64,000 nt of DNA. Source: Chitinophaga pinensis (GTDB lineage: Bacteria; Bacteroidota; Bacteroidia; Flavobacteriales_D; Crocinitomicaceae). Where the stretch lies: NCBI GenBank assembly GCA_945902745.1, contig CAMDNE010000001.1, forward strand, positions 248,001 through 312,000, read 5' to 3'. The notes under the pieces are model-generated. The model searched no databases. It had not been told where the DNA came from and saw only the letters and a list, made by a program, of their open reading frames with translations. The position numbers and the translations under genes are program-made. Of this stretch, positions 40,772 through 49,174 are shown piece after piece; position 1 is the stretch's first letter, and each line of letters starts with the position of its first letter.

Positions 40772-43399
40772 ATGCGTTTAATTTTCTTTTTTCTTTTCAT
40801 TAATCTAGTTTGCTTTTCTCAAGAAGTGAAAGTTATTGGACGCTGTATCGATAAAAGAAGCAATGGATTAGATCAAGTAAAGGTTATTGTAAATCACGAT
40901 TCATTCAATCCTGTTTACACGAATAATAAAGGAATTTTTGAACTTTTTTTAAAGCCATTTGACACCTTGCAATTGACATTTGAAATTGCAGAATTTTCTG
41001 AATCAATTAGTTATAATGTAACAGAAAAACAAGTTCAATTTATTAATGATGTCAAATTCCCATTTATTCTTGAAAATACTGTTATTATTCGAGCGGAGAG
41101 AATAGATCCTTTTGAAATCCAAAAGCTTCCACTTGTTGATGTTCAAGCAATTCCTATGGGAGGAGTTGAAAGATATTTGGTTTATACGACGGCCGCAACT
41201 TCGAATAATGAATTAACATCCAATTACAATGTTCGTGGCGGAAATTATGATGAAAACCTTGTTTATGTGAATGGATTCCTTGTGTATAGGCCATTTTTAA
41301 CGCGCAGTGGTCAACAAGAAGGTATGAGTTTTATTAATTCAGCGCTTGTTCAATCTATTCGCTTTTCGGGCGGTGGATTCAATGCCCAATACGGGGACAA
41401 ATTGAGTTCTGTTTTAGATATTGATTACAAAACTCCTACAAAATTTAAGGCTTCAGCAATGGCTTCTTTATTGGGCGTGGAAACACATGTTGAACATAAT
41501 CCTACAACTCGTTTCAATTATTTAATTGGTGCAAGATACCGCTCAAATGGCTATTTATTGAATTCATTGCCTACTAAAGGTGCTTATAATCCAGTTTTTT
41601 GGGACGCACAGTTCTTAACAAATTTTGCCATTACTGAAAAAATAACATGGTCGGTATTAGGCCATGTCTCTAGCAATAATTACCGTTTTACACCTCAGAC
41701 ATCTGAAACAGATTTTGGAACAGCCAACGAAGCATATTCGTTTAAAATATATTTTGACGGACAAGAGCAAACGAAGTTTCAAACAATGATGGGAGGAACA
41801 TCGATTAAGGTTAAAGCGAATAAAAAAACGAATTTAGATTTTTATGCAACGGTTTTTAATACAGTAGAACGCGAATATTTTGATATTCAAGGGCAATATT
41901 ACATCAATGAATTAGAAACGGATCCATCTAAAGAAACTTACGGCGATTCAATTGCTGTTCTTGGAATTGGAACATTTTTAAATCACGCGAGAAATAAATT
42001 GAATGCTACAATTTTTAATGCATACCATAATGGTCAGTTTACCATTAAAAGCAAATTTGTAAATGATGATAGAACCAAATTCCAAAGCGAAGTATTAAAT
42101 TGGGGAGTAAGCTTTCAACATGACCAATTTCACGATGTCTTAAGTGAATGGCGAATGATCGATTCTGCTGGATATAGTTTACCGCAGAGTAATGATCATG
42201 TTGTTGAACTTTACGAAACAATAAAAAGTAAATTGAATTTACAATCCAATCGATTTACAGGTTTTATTCAGTTGAATTCTGTTTGGTCGAAAACAAAAAG
42301 AGATTTTATTGTAACATTAGAAGACAAATATAAAATCAATAAAAAGAAAGAAATAAGAATTGTAAGTGATACTATTTTTGAATCAAATTCGCGTTGGGCA
42401 TTAAATGTTGGTACACGTGCAGGGTATACGACTGTAAATAATGAACTTTTTATAACGCCTAGAGCATCAGTTATATATTACCCAAGAGTTTATATGTTAA
42501 ACAAAGGAAAAGTAACACGTCGTGACATGACCGTCCGACTAGCTTCAGGTATGTATTATCAACCGCCTTTTTACCGTGAATTCAGAACTTTTGATGGCCA
42601 ATTAAATTTGAATGTTAAGTCACAGAAATCATTTCATGTGGTAGCTGGAACGGATGTTTATTTCAATTTATGGAATAGAGAAGTGCCTTTCAAATTTACG
42701 GCCGAAGCGTATTATAAATATTTGTGGGATGTAAATCCTTATGAAGTTGAAAATGTACGAACGCGTTATTATGCTGAAAATAATGCAATAGCCTATGCGT
42801 ATGGTCTTGATTTAAACGTTCATGGTGAATTTGTTGAAGGAATTGAATCGTTTTTTAAAGTTGGGCTACTTTCTACTAAAGAAGATATTCTAAATGATTC
42901 GTACAAAGAATTTTATAACGCTGCAGGCGAAAAAATAATCTTTGGTTATAGTGAAGACCAAACGGTCGTTGATAGCGCAACTATTTTTCCAGGGTATGTT
43001 CCTCGTCCAACAGATCAAATGATCAATTTTGGCGCATTAGTGCAAGATAGAATGCCCGGATTTGAAAGCTTTAGTGTGCAAATGGGAATGCAATATGGTT
43101 CTTCTTTGCCGTATGGTCCGCCAGACAAAAATCGCTATAAAGATACACTTAGAATGAAATCGTATTTTAGAGTCGATATTGGAATGTCATATGATTTTCT
43201 TTATAAGAAGAAAAAGGAAAAAACGTTTTGGAATAAGAATTTCACAACTGCAATGTTATCTTTTGAAGTTTTTAATTTGCTGGGAATTAATAATGTTTTG
43301 TCCAAACAATGGATTCAAGATGTAGAAGGTAAATATTATGCAATTCCAAATTACTTAACCCAACGCAGGTTCAATTTAAAGATGATATTGAGGTTTTAG
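40772..43399 (+). CDS. TonB-dependent receptor with carboxypeptidase-like regulatory domain
   Basis: An 875-residue outer-membrane receptor. The signal peptide (MRLIFFFLFINLVCFSQ) is followed by a carboxypeptidase-D-regulatory-like beta-sandwich (about 20-100), then a plug with YNVRGGNYDENLVYVNGFLV and SGGGFNAQYGDKLSSVLDI, then a barrel of about 650 residues ending in the aromatic C-terminus LKMILRF. It resembles the SusC-distant TonB receptors of Bacteroidota without a SusD partner. The cargo is unknown. Its stop codon overlaps the stop of the convergent ATPase gene by 4 nt. Confidence 0.92.
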   Translation: MRLIFFFLFINLVCFSQEVKVIGRCIDKRSNGLDQVKVIVNHDSFNPVYTNNKGIFELFLKPFDTLQLTFEIAEFSESISYNVTEKQVQFINDVKFPFILENTVIIRAERIDPFEIQKLPLVDVQAIPMGGVERYLVYTTAATSNNELTSNYNVRGGNYDENLVYVNGFLVYRPFLTRSGQQEGMSFINSALVQSIRFSGGGFNAQYGDKLSSVLDIDYKTPTKFKASAMASLLGVETHVEHNPTTRFNYLIGARYRSNGYLLNSLPTKGAYNPVFWDAQFLTNFAITEKITWSVLGHVSSNNYRFTPQTSETDFGTANEAYSFKIYFDGQEQTKFQTMMGGTSIKVKANKKTNLDFYATVFNTVEREYFDIQGQYYINELETDPSKETYGDSIAVLGIGTFLNHARNKLNATIFNAYHNGQFTIKSKFVNDDRTKFQSEVLNWGVSFQHDQFHDVLSEWRMIDSAGYSLPQSNDHVVELYETIKSKLNLQSNRFTGFIQLNSVWSKTKRDFIVTLEDKYKINKKKEIRIVSDTIFESNSRWALNVGTRAGYTTVNNELFITPRASVIYYPRVYMLNKGKVTRRDMTVRLASGMYYQPPFYREFRTFDGQLNLNVKSQKSFHVVAGTDVYFNLWNREVPFKFTAEAYYKYLWDVNPYEVENVRTRYYAENNAIAYAYGLDLNVHGEFVEGIESFFKVGLLSTKEDILNDSYKEFYNAAGEKIIFGYSEDQTVVDSATIFPGYVPRPTDQMINFGALVQDRMPGFESFSVQMGMQYGSSLPYGPPDKNRYKDTLRMKSYFRVDIGMSYDFLYKKKKEKTFWNKNFTTAMLSFEVFNLLGINNVLSKQWIQDVEGKYYAIPNYLTQRRFNLKMILRF

Positions 43400-44529
43400 T
43401 GCTGTTGAAGCCAACGCATTAAAAATTTGTCATATACTTCATAATAAGGTTTTTCAACAGAGCTATTGTGAAAAATCATTTCTTTCGTTAAAAGTGCATC
43501 CATTCCTCTTGTAACTAATGAAGGTGTGCCAAGTGAATGGTTTTGAATAAAATCTTTTGCGTTTGGTTGGTGTAATTTTTCAACTTTTGCAATAGCTCTT
43601 AATAAACGCCATTGAGCTTCTGATAATAAATTTCGATATTGATAAAAAATGGATTCATTTATTTTTAAAATGTGAATAGCAACTTCGTGCGCATCTTTTA
43701 TATCGTTATGTTTGAGATTTTTAGAAAATAATACATTGCAAAAAAATTGTGTGTAAAAAGTATGACATTTGGTCCATTCACAAATGAAATCAATACTTTC
43801 AGGAGTAATAGCTTTTTTTCGTTCCGTGAATTTGCTGTTTATGAATTCTGAATAAACAGTAGTTGGAATAAAATCTAGCTGCATATTAGAGCAACTTGCA
43901 AAAAACGGTCGTTTGCTCGAATTGAAAATCTCATGCATCATTTTCTGATTACTACCGCAGAAAATAAAAGAAGTATTTTTTAATTGCTGAATGTGCGTCC
44001 TTAATAGCGCTTCAGTATTTTTTTCAGGATACTCTAAAATTTGTTGAAATTCATCGATTGCAAATACAACCTTCAAATTCTGAGAGTCTAAAAAATTAAA
44101 TAAGTAATTAATTGTTTTATTTTGCTGAATAGGGGATGCCTTAGCTAAACTGAGTGTTGGATTGCTTGAAAGTTCATCAAAGCTAATTGTTGGACGGAAT
44201 TGTTGTATAAACGCTAGTAATTTCTTTCCTAATCTTTTGTTTGGCGGAAATATATTATAAATAGCTGTGGCTAATTGATTAGTAAAATCTTCTAATTTTT
44301 GAGTTGGAAGTATGTCAATATAGATACATATTGTATCTTTTTCTTCTGTTAATTGATTGAAAACATGTTGAATTAATCCAGTTTTACCGAGTCTTCGGAT
44401 AGAAAATAGCGTTACATTTGTGCCATTTTCAACATAATCGATCAATTGTTGTGTTTCGCTTTTCCTGTCGCAAAAATGCTCCGGACCTTCATATAATGAA
44501 GTTATGAATGGATTAAACTCTTTTTTCAT
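43396..44529 (-). CDS. Archaeal-type AAA ATPase (STAND-like) with C-terminal winged helix
   Basis: A 377-residue P-loop ATPase of the 'archaeal ATPase' group. Walker A is in SIRRLGKTGLI (about 43-53) and Walker B in VVFAIDEFQQIL (about 150-161), followed by the sensor FIFCGSNQKMM. The C-terminal third is a winged-helix domain (LSEAQWRLLRAIAKVEKL to DKFLMRWLQQH). Such proteins occur as lone genes of unknown role in many bacteria and archaea. I start at ATG 44529; a TTG at 44544 falls in the promoter. Three tandem 14-bp palindromic repeats lie over its promoter, so expression is probably regulated. Confidence 0.88.
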   Translation of the reverse strand: MKKEFNPFITSLYEGPEHFCDRKSETQQLIDYVENGTNVTLFSIRRLGKTGLIQHVFNQLTEEKDTICIYIDILPTQKLEDFTNQLATAIYNIFPPNKRLGKKLLAFIQQFRPTISFDELSSNPTLSLAKASPIQQNKTINYLFNFLDSQNLKVVFAIDEFQQILEYPEKNTEALLRTHIQQLKNTSFIFCGSNQKMMHEIFNSSKRPFFASCSNMQLDFIPTTVYSEFINSKFTERKKAITPESIDFICEWTKCHTFYTQFFCNVLFSKNLKHNDIKDAHEVAIHILKINESIFYQYRNLLSEAQWRLLRAIAKVEKLHQPNAKDFIQNHSLGTPSLVTRGMDALLTKEMIFHNSSVEKPYYEVYDKFLMRWLQQH

Positions 44530-44533
44530 AGTC

Positions 44534-44598
44534 CAAATATACAATTTTTTCTTAAATTACACAAAATGTATTACACAAAATGTATTACACAAAATGTA
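44534..44598 (-). promoter_or_regulatory. Promoter with triple tandem operator-like repeat upstream of the ATPase gene
   Basis: Three perfect tandem copies of a 14-nt unit (44557-44570, 44571-44584, 44585-44598), each containing TACA-CAAAA-TGTA. On the minus strand, TATATTTG (44541-44534) is the -7 element, 4 nt before the ATG, and TTTG (44565-44562) is a -33 element at 20-nt spacing that falls inside the first unit. Repeated dyads over and upstream of a core promoter suggest cooperative binding of a regulator. Confidence 0.72.
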
Positions 44599-44781
44599 TA
44601 ATTTATTTGTGTTTGAAAATTGTACTATTTATAATTTTAGCTTGACTGCAGCTTTATTTTAAAATTTGATATATTATTTGACTAGTCACATGATTACATC
44701 AAATTGAATTCAAATAATTAATAGTAATAAATCCGTTTTGATTCTTTTTGTTACTTTTCATTTAGAAGTGATTATAGCAAT

Positions 44782-45897
44782 ATGAAAACTTCTCTCTCCA
44801 TTTTGACATTGATTCTTTTGATAAAAGGGTCTGTCGCAGCTCAAGTAAATATTAAAGTCAATATTCGTTTCAAGGATACCATTGTTGTCGATAAATATGT
44901 TCCCGATAATAATGGTTTTTCAAATTTAAAAATCAAAATGGACCCCGGTGAGTTTGAAATTAACAACCCAGAAATCATTCAAAAATTAAGCAATCAAACA
45001 ATTGTTGGAGTTGATTTGGTTTATTCGGATTATCCTGTTGGGGATGACTTTTCAGAATTGAACCGCAATCGCATTTTAGAATTACACATGAATTTACCTG
45101 AAGCTTTTAATAGTACTATTATTAAATGGCAACTCGTGAAACAAACGGGAGTGGAACAAACAGGTAATATTCAAAATTATTTCCATGGCTTTGTTGTTTA
45201 TTACAGACCAATGCTGACGTATCAATCTGAAAATGCTAGTATTACAGAGATAATTGAAGGAAAAAAACCACCACAAGATTCTACTGTATTAAAAGTTGTG
45301 AGTCGCAATAGTACTTGGAAAGATATGCTAGTTGTTTGCGATGTAACAGGAAGTATGTCGCCTTATACAGCGCAAATTTTACTTTGGATAAAAAGCAATC
45401 AAACGTTAAAAACTTTCAAACAAATTGTCTTTTTTAACGACAATGATGAAAAAAGCACCAACCAATTAATAACATCAGATCAATCTGGGATGTGGAGCAT
45501 AGAATCCGGGAATTCGAAAAAAGTAATAGAAACCGCTTTCGAAGCAATGGAAAAGGGTGAGCATATTGAAAATGACCTGGAAGCGATTTGTTATGCGATA
45601 AAGAAATATCCTGAAAACAAACAGAATGTTGTTCTTATTGCGGATAATTGGGAAGACCCATGTGACATGGCACTTTTGAGTTTTCTTAAAAGTCAGAAAA
45701 TCCCGATTAAAATAATTGTTTGCGGTGTGACAGATCGTATGAATACCTTGTATTTAGATATTGCCTACGCAACCGGAGGATCAATCCATACGATGGAACA
45801 AGATCTAATCGATGTTGCAAAAATAGGGGAGGGAAAAACGGTGAAATTGAATGGGATGAAGTTCAAAATGACAGGTGGAAAATTTGTTCAAATGTGA
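44782..45897 (+). CDS. Exported von Willebrand factor A-like domain protein
   Basis: A 371-residue exported protein (signal MKTSLSILTLILLIKGSVAA). The C-terminal half (about 180-350) is a vWA-type domain: the MIDAS-like loop is DMLVVCDVTGSMSPYT (D187, T189, S191), followed by FKQIVFFNDND and NVVLIADNWEDPCDM, which would place further metal ligands. The N-terminal half (about 20-175) is beta-rich and unassigned. It likely binds a protein partner in the periplasm or on the surface via a divalent metal. It is monocistronic, with a terminator behind it. Confidence 0.82.
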   Translation: MKTSLSILTLILLIKGSVAAQVNIKVNIRFKDTIVVDKYVPDNNGFSNLKIKMDPGEFEINNPEIIQKLSNQTIVGVDLVYSDYPVGDDFSELNRNRILELHMNLPEAFNSTIIKWQLVKQTGVEQTGNIQNYFHGFVVYYRPMLTYQSENASITEIIEGKKPPQDSTVLKVVSRNSTWKDMLVVCDVTGSMSPYTAQILLWIKSNQTLKTFKQIVFFNDNDEKSTNQLITSDQSGMWSIESGNSKKVIETAFEAMEKGEHIENDLEAICYAIKKYPENKQNVVLIADNWEDPCDMALLSFLKSQKIPIKIIVCGVTDRMNTLYLDIAYATGGSIHTMEQDLIDVAKIGEGKTVKLNGMKFKMTGGKFVQM

Positions 45898-45903
45898 TTT
45901 AAA

Positions 45904-45948
45904 TTGAGCGATGGTTGAACTTTAGCTCAACTGTCGCTCGATTTTTTT
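45904..45948 (+). terminator. Rho-independent terminator after the vWA gene
   Basis: A 13-bp stem (45906-45918 with 45927-45939; two G-U pairs), 8-nt loop, followed by a run of seven T. Confidence 0.85.
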
Positions 45949-45961
45949 ACTTGAAAATAAA

Positions 45962-46039
45962 CTATAAACCATTCGGCAAATGCTCAGGACATCGCTATAA
46001 GTTATAATCTATAAACTCCTCAATTCTCAATCCTCAGTT
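45962..46039. repeat. Heptamer arrays running into the uvrB stop codon
   Basis: CTATAAA (45962-45968), a core containing CGGCAAATGCTCAGG, then CTATAAG, TTATAAT, CTATAAA (45995-46015), then CTCAATT, CTCAATC, CTCAGTT (46019-46039). The last array covers the final codons and stop of uvrB (gene end 46027) and belongs to the same heptamer family as the array at 25741. Confidence 0.78.
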
Positions 46040-48069
46040 AACTTCATCTTCTCTTTCCTTCTAGTTTCCAGCGCATACAATTCGTCTCTCAATCTTGCAG
46101 CTTCAATGAAATCTAACTCTTTTGCCGCTTTTTCCATTTCTTTTCTAGTGAAAGTTGCTGCTTTTTCTAATTGTTCTATTGACATGAATTCTACAACTGG
46201 ATCGGCTGCTAATGGAAGTGCTTCTGGATATTCGTAATTGACTTGACGCTTGTTCGGATTTCCATCTGCAACCGAAGTTGAATCCATTATTTTTTCTTTG
46301 GATTTATTCAGTGCAGTTGGAACCATCCCGTGATCTTCATTATACTTGATTTGCAAATTTCTTCTTCGAGCAGTTTCATCAATTGTTCGCTGCATCGATT
46401 TAGTCATCTTATCAGCATACATGATAACCATTCCGTTTACATTTCGCGCGGCTCTTCCTGTTGTTTGAACAAGGGAACGCTCATTTCTCAAAAAACCTTC
46501 TTTATCTGCATCTAAGATAGCAACGAGAGAAACTTCAGGCAAGTCAAGTCCTTCTCGCAATAAATTCACACCTATCAAAACGTGAAAAGTACCTAATCGC
46601 AATTGTCGCAGGATTTCAACACGTTCAATAGTATCTACTTCACTGTGAATGTAACGGCATAAAATCCCTAATTTATCAAGGTATTTCTGCAGTTCTTCCG
46701 CCATTCGCTTCGTTAAAGTAGTAACCAATGTTCGCTCATCTCGATCTATTCGAATGTGAATTTCTTCAATTAAATTGTCAATCTGATTCAAACTTGGTCG
46801 AACATCAATAATTGGATCTAAAAGTCCTGTTGGACGAATAACTTGCTCAACAATTATTCCTTCTGACTTTTCCATTTCGTAATCAGCTGGAGTGGCAGAA
46901 ACATAAATGATTTGCTCTACCATTGATTCAAATTCATCAAACTTCAATGGACGATTATCTACTGCAGCTTGCAAGCGAAAACCATAATCTACTAGATTTA
47001 TTTTCCGTGCTCTGTCACCGCCATACATCGCTCTAATTTGAGGAATCGTAACATGACTTTCATCAATGACCATTAAAAAGTCATCAGGGAAATAATCCAA
47101 TAAACAGAAAGGACGTTCGCCCGGTTGACGTTGATCAAAATACCGTGAATAGTTTTCAATTCCCGAACAATAACCCAATTCTCGGATCATTTCTAAGTCA
47201 TAATTCACCCTTTCTTCCAAGCGTTTTGCTTCCTCAATTTTTCCTTCTTTTCTGAAGTTTTCAACTTGAATTAACATATCTTCACCGATCATGTCAACAG
47301 CTTTACGTGTTGTCTCAGGACTAGACACAAAGATATTTGCAGGGTAAATATTGATGTCGTTGAAGGTTTCTATTTTGGCATTCGAAATTGGATCAATCGA
47401 AGAAATGGCTTCAATATCATCACCCCAAAATTCAATTCTAATTGCATAATCGGCATACGCCAAATGAATATCAACGGTGTCTCCTTTCACACGAAACATT
47501 CCACGTTTGAATTCAGCATTGGCACGTGAATATAAATTCTCAACTAACTTGAAAAGGAATTTGTTTCGCGATACTTTTTCACCAACTTTTAAGCTAATTA
47601 TGCTGTTTGCAAATTCATTTGGATTACCAATTCCATAGATACAAGAAACAGACGCAATCACAATAACATCTCTTCTGCCAGATAAAAGCGCGGAGGATGC
47701 TGAAAGTCTTAATTTTTCGATTTCGTCATTAATCTGTAAGTCTTTTTCAATATATGTTCCCGTAACAGGCATGTACGCTTCGGGCTGATAATAATCATAA
47801 TAGGACACAAAATATTCTACTGAATTTTCTGGAAAAAATTGCTTGAATTCACCATACAATTGAGCCGCTAAAGTTTTATTGTGTGATAAAATTAACGTTG
47901 GTCGGTTTACTTGTTGGATGACGTTCGCAATAGTAAATGTCTTACCACTGCCTGTCACACCAAGTAGCGTTTGATAAGGTTGTTCGGCATTTAAACCTTC
48001 AACTAATTGTCGAATTGCTTCTGGCTGATCACCGGTGGGCTGAAAGTCTGAAACAAGATGAAAATCCAT
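46027..48069 (-). CDS. uvrB: Excinuclease ABC subunit UvrB
   Basis: A 680-residue DNA helicase-like damage verification subunit of nucleotide excision repair. Walker A is GVTGSGKTFT (about 37-46), the beta-hairpin YYDYYQPEAYMP, motif II DESHVTI, helicase motifs ATPADYEM, GVNLLREGLDLP and QTTGRAARN, and the C-terminal UVR domain that contacts UvrC (LEKAATFTRKEMEKAA region). Length matches the family (about 670). A perfect -7 element lies 16 nt upstream of the ATG. The last codons and stop are embedded in a heptamer repeat array. Confidence 0.98.
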   Translation of the reverse strand: MDFHLVSDFQPTGDQPEAIRQLVEGLNAEQPYQTLLGVTGSGKTFTIANVIQQVNRPTLILSHNKTLAAQLYGEFKQFFPENSVEYFVSYYDYYQPEAYMPVTGTYIEKDLQINDEIEKLRLSASSALLSGRRDVIVIASVSCIYGIGNPNEFANSIISLKVGEKVSRNKFLFKLVENLYSRANAEFKRGMFRVKGDTVDIHLAYADYAIRIEFWGDDIEAISSIDPISNAKIETFNDINIYPANIFVSSPETTRKAVDMIGEDMLIQVENFRKEGKIEEAKRLEERVNYDLEMIRELGYCSGIENYSRYFDQRQPGERPFCLLDYFPDDFLMVIDESHVTIPQIRAMYGGDRARKINLVDYGFRLQAAVDNRPLKFDEFESMVEQIIYVSATPADYEMEKSEGIIVEQVIRPTGLLDPIIDVRPSLNQIDNLIEEIHIRIDRDERTLVTTLTKRMAEELQKYLDKLGILCRYIHSEVDTIERVEILRQLRLGTFHVLIGVNLLREGLDLPEVSLVAILDADKEGFLRNERSLVQTTGRAARNVNGMVIMYADKMTKSMQRTIDETARRRNLQIKYNEDHGMVPTALNKSKEKIMDSTSVADGNPNKRQVNYEYPEALPLAADPVVEFMSIEQLEKAATFTRKEMEKAAKELDFIEAARLRDELYALETRRKEKMKLTED

Positions 48070-48085
48070 GGATTTGTATTTCTAA

Positions 48086-48093
48086 CAAAACTA
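48086..48093 (-). promoter_or_regulatory. -7 promoter element of uvrB
   Basis: TAGTTTTG on the minus strand matches TAnnTTTG, 16 nt before the ATG at 48069. No recognisable SOS box overlaps it. Confidence 0.5.
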
Positions 48094-48136
48094 CTGAATT
48101 TATAGATGAAATGGTCTTTATAAAGAACAGAAAAAC

Positions 48137-48144
48137 TATCTTTG
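48137..48144 (+). promoter_or_regulatory. -7 promoter element of the TerC-family gene
   Basis: TATCTTTG matches TAnnTTTG and ends 24 nt before ATG 48169. Confidence 0.5.
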
Positions 48145-48168
48145 TAATCCAAAAAAAAGTTAAATAAG

Positions 48169-48924
48169 ATGATAGAACAATGGAATGAATTACTCTCTAT
48201 GCTTTCTGAGAAACCATTGAATGCTATTTTTTTAATTTTAAGTATCCTTTTATTGGAAGTAATTTTATCCTTCGACAATGCGGCTGTTTTAGCAACAATG
48301 GTGAAGGATTTACCGAAAGAACAACAATCAAAAGCCTTGCGATATGGAATTGTAGGAGCTTATGTTTTTCGAGGAATCGCACTTGTTTTAGTAGAATCAA
48401 TTTTAGAAATCTGGTGGTTAAAACCTCTTGGTGGTTTGTATTTAATTTGGATGGCATTCAGTTTCTTTAGCAAAAGTTCTGCGGCAGAAGCGAAAGAAAC
48501 GGTTTCTGACACGAAGAAGAGTGTAATTTATCGATCAACAGTAGGTTTAGTCGGAGTATTTTGGTCAACTGTTTTGGCTGTTGAATTCATGGATATTGTA
48601 TTTTCCATCGATAATATTTTTGCAGTAGTTTCCATGTCGAAAAACTATTTTATTATTTGTATTGGCGTTTTTATTGGAATTCTAGCAATGCGATATGTCG
48701 CGAAATCATTTGTTGTGCTAATGGAAAAATATGCGTTTCTCGAAAAGTCAGCATTTATTGTAATTGGAATTTTAGGATTGAAATTGTGCTTTTCAATGTT
48801 GGTTCATTTCAACCCAAATTACAAATGGATAGAATCTGAAGAGTTTGATTTATTTATTTCAGTACTTACCTTGATGATTTTTGTTCTGCCGATTGTGTCG
48901 GTTAAATTTTTCAAGAAGAAATAA
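48169..48924 (+). CDS. TerC/DUF475-family integral membrane protein
   Basis: A 251-residue inner-membrane protein with about seven hydrophobic segments. The two TerC-type signature helices carrying acidic residues are present: LSFDNAAVLATMV (about 34-46) and EFMDIVFSIDNIFAVV (about 140-155). Members of this family are linked to metal (manganese) export or tellurite resistance; DUF475-like members are less studied. The gene is monocistronic, divergent from uvrB. Confidence 0.9.
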   Translation: MIEQWNELLSMLSEKPLNAIFLILSILLLEVILSFDNAAVLATMVKDLPKEQQSKALRYGIVGAYVFRGIALVLVESILEIWWLKPLGGLYLIWMAFSFFSKSSAAEAKETVSDTKKSVIYRSTVGLVGVFWSTVLAVEFMDIVFSIDNIFAVVSMSKNYFIICIGVFIGILAMRYVAKSFVVLMEKYAFLEKSAFIVIGILGLKLCFSMLVHFNPNYKWIESEEFDLFISVLTLMIFVLPIVSVKFFKKK

Positions 48925-49006
48925 TATTCTCTTCTTCCCCAATATACTCTTTTCGTTTCGCTTGTTCCCTAAATCGATAATTTATTATTATGAGTAATCG
49001 TTATTA

Positions 49007-49078
49007 TACCACAAAAAGTATTTACACCCCTTTAGGGGTTATATGTTTTTAGCGCTGGATGTAATCCAACGAAAAAAA
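49007..49078. repeat. Palindromic dispersed repeat, copy B
   Basis: Same family as 38797-38935: the TACCACAAAA end, a CCCC-ttta-GGGG hairpin (49027-49038), then TTTTTAGCGCTGGAT-gta-ATCCAACG (49046-49071), where the second arm has decayed. It occupies the 250-nt gap before the cystathionine beta-synthase-like gene; nothing else is visible there. Confidence 0.75.
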
Positions 49079-49174
49079 CATGAAATAATTCCCTTCATAA
49101 ATTAAATATTATTTCCGAAAACTTAATTCGGAATTAGAATTTTGGTTATATATCTTTACGCAAAATAAAACACA

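Noticed and set aside
43396-44598. AAA ATPase as part of an anti-phage defence system
   Set aside because: It stands alone, without effector domain or partner genes; P-loop plus winged helix is too general to support defence.
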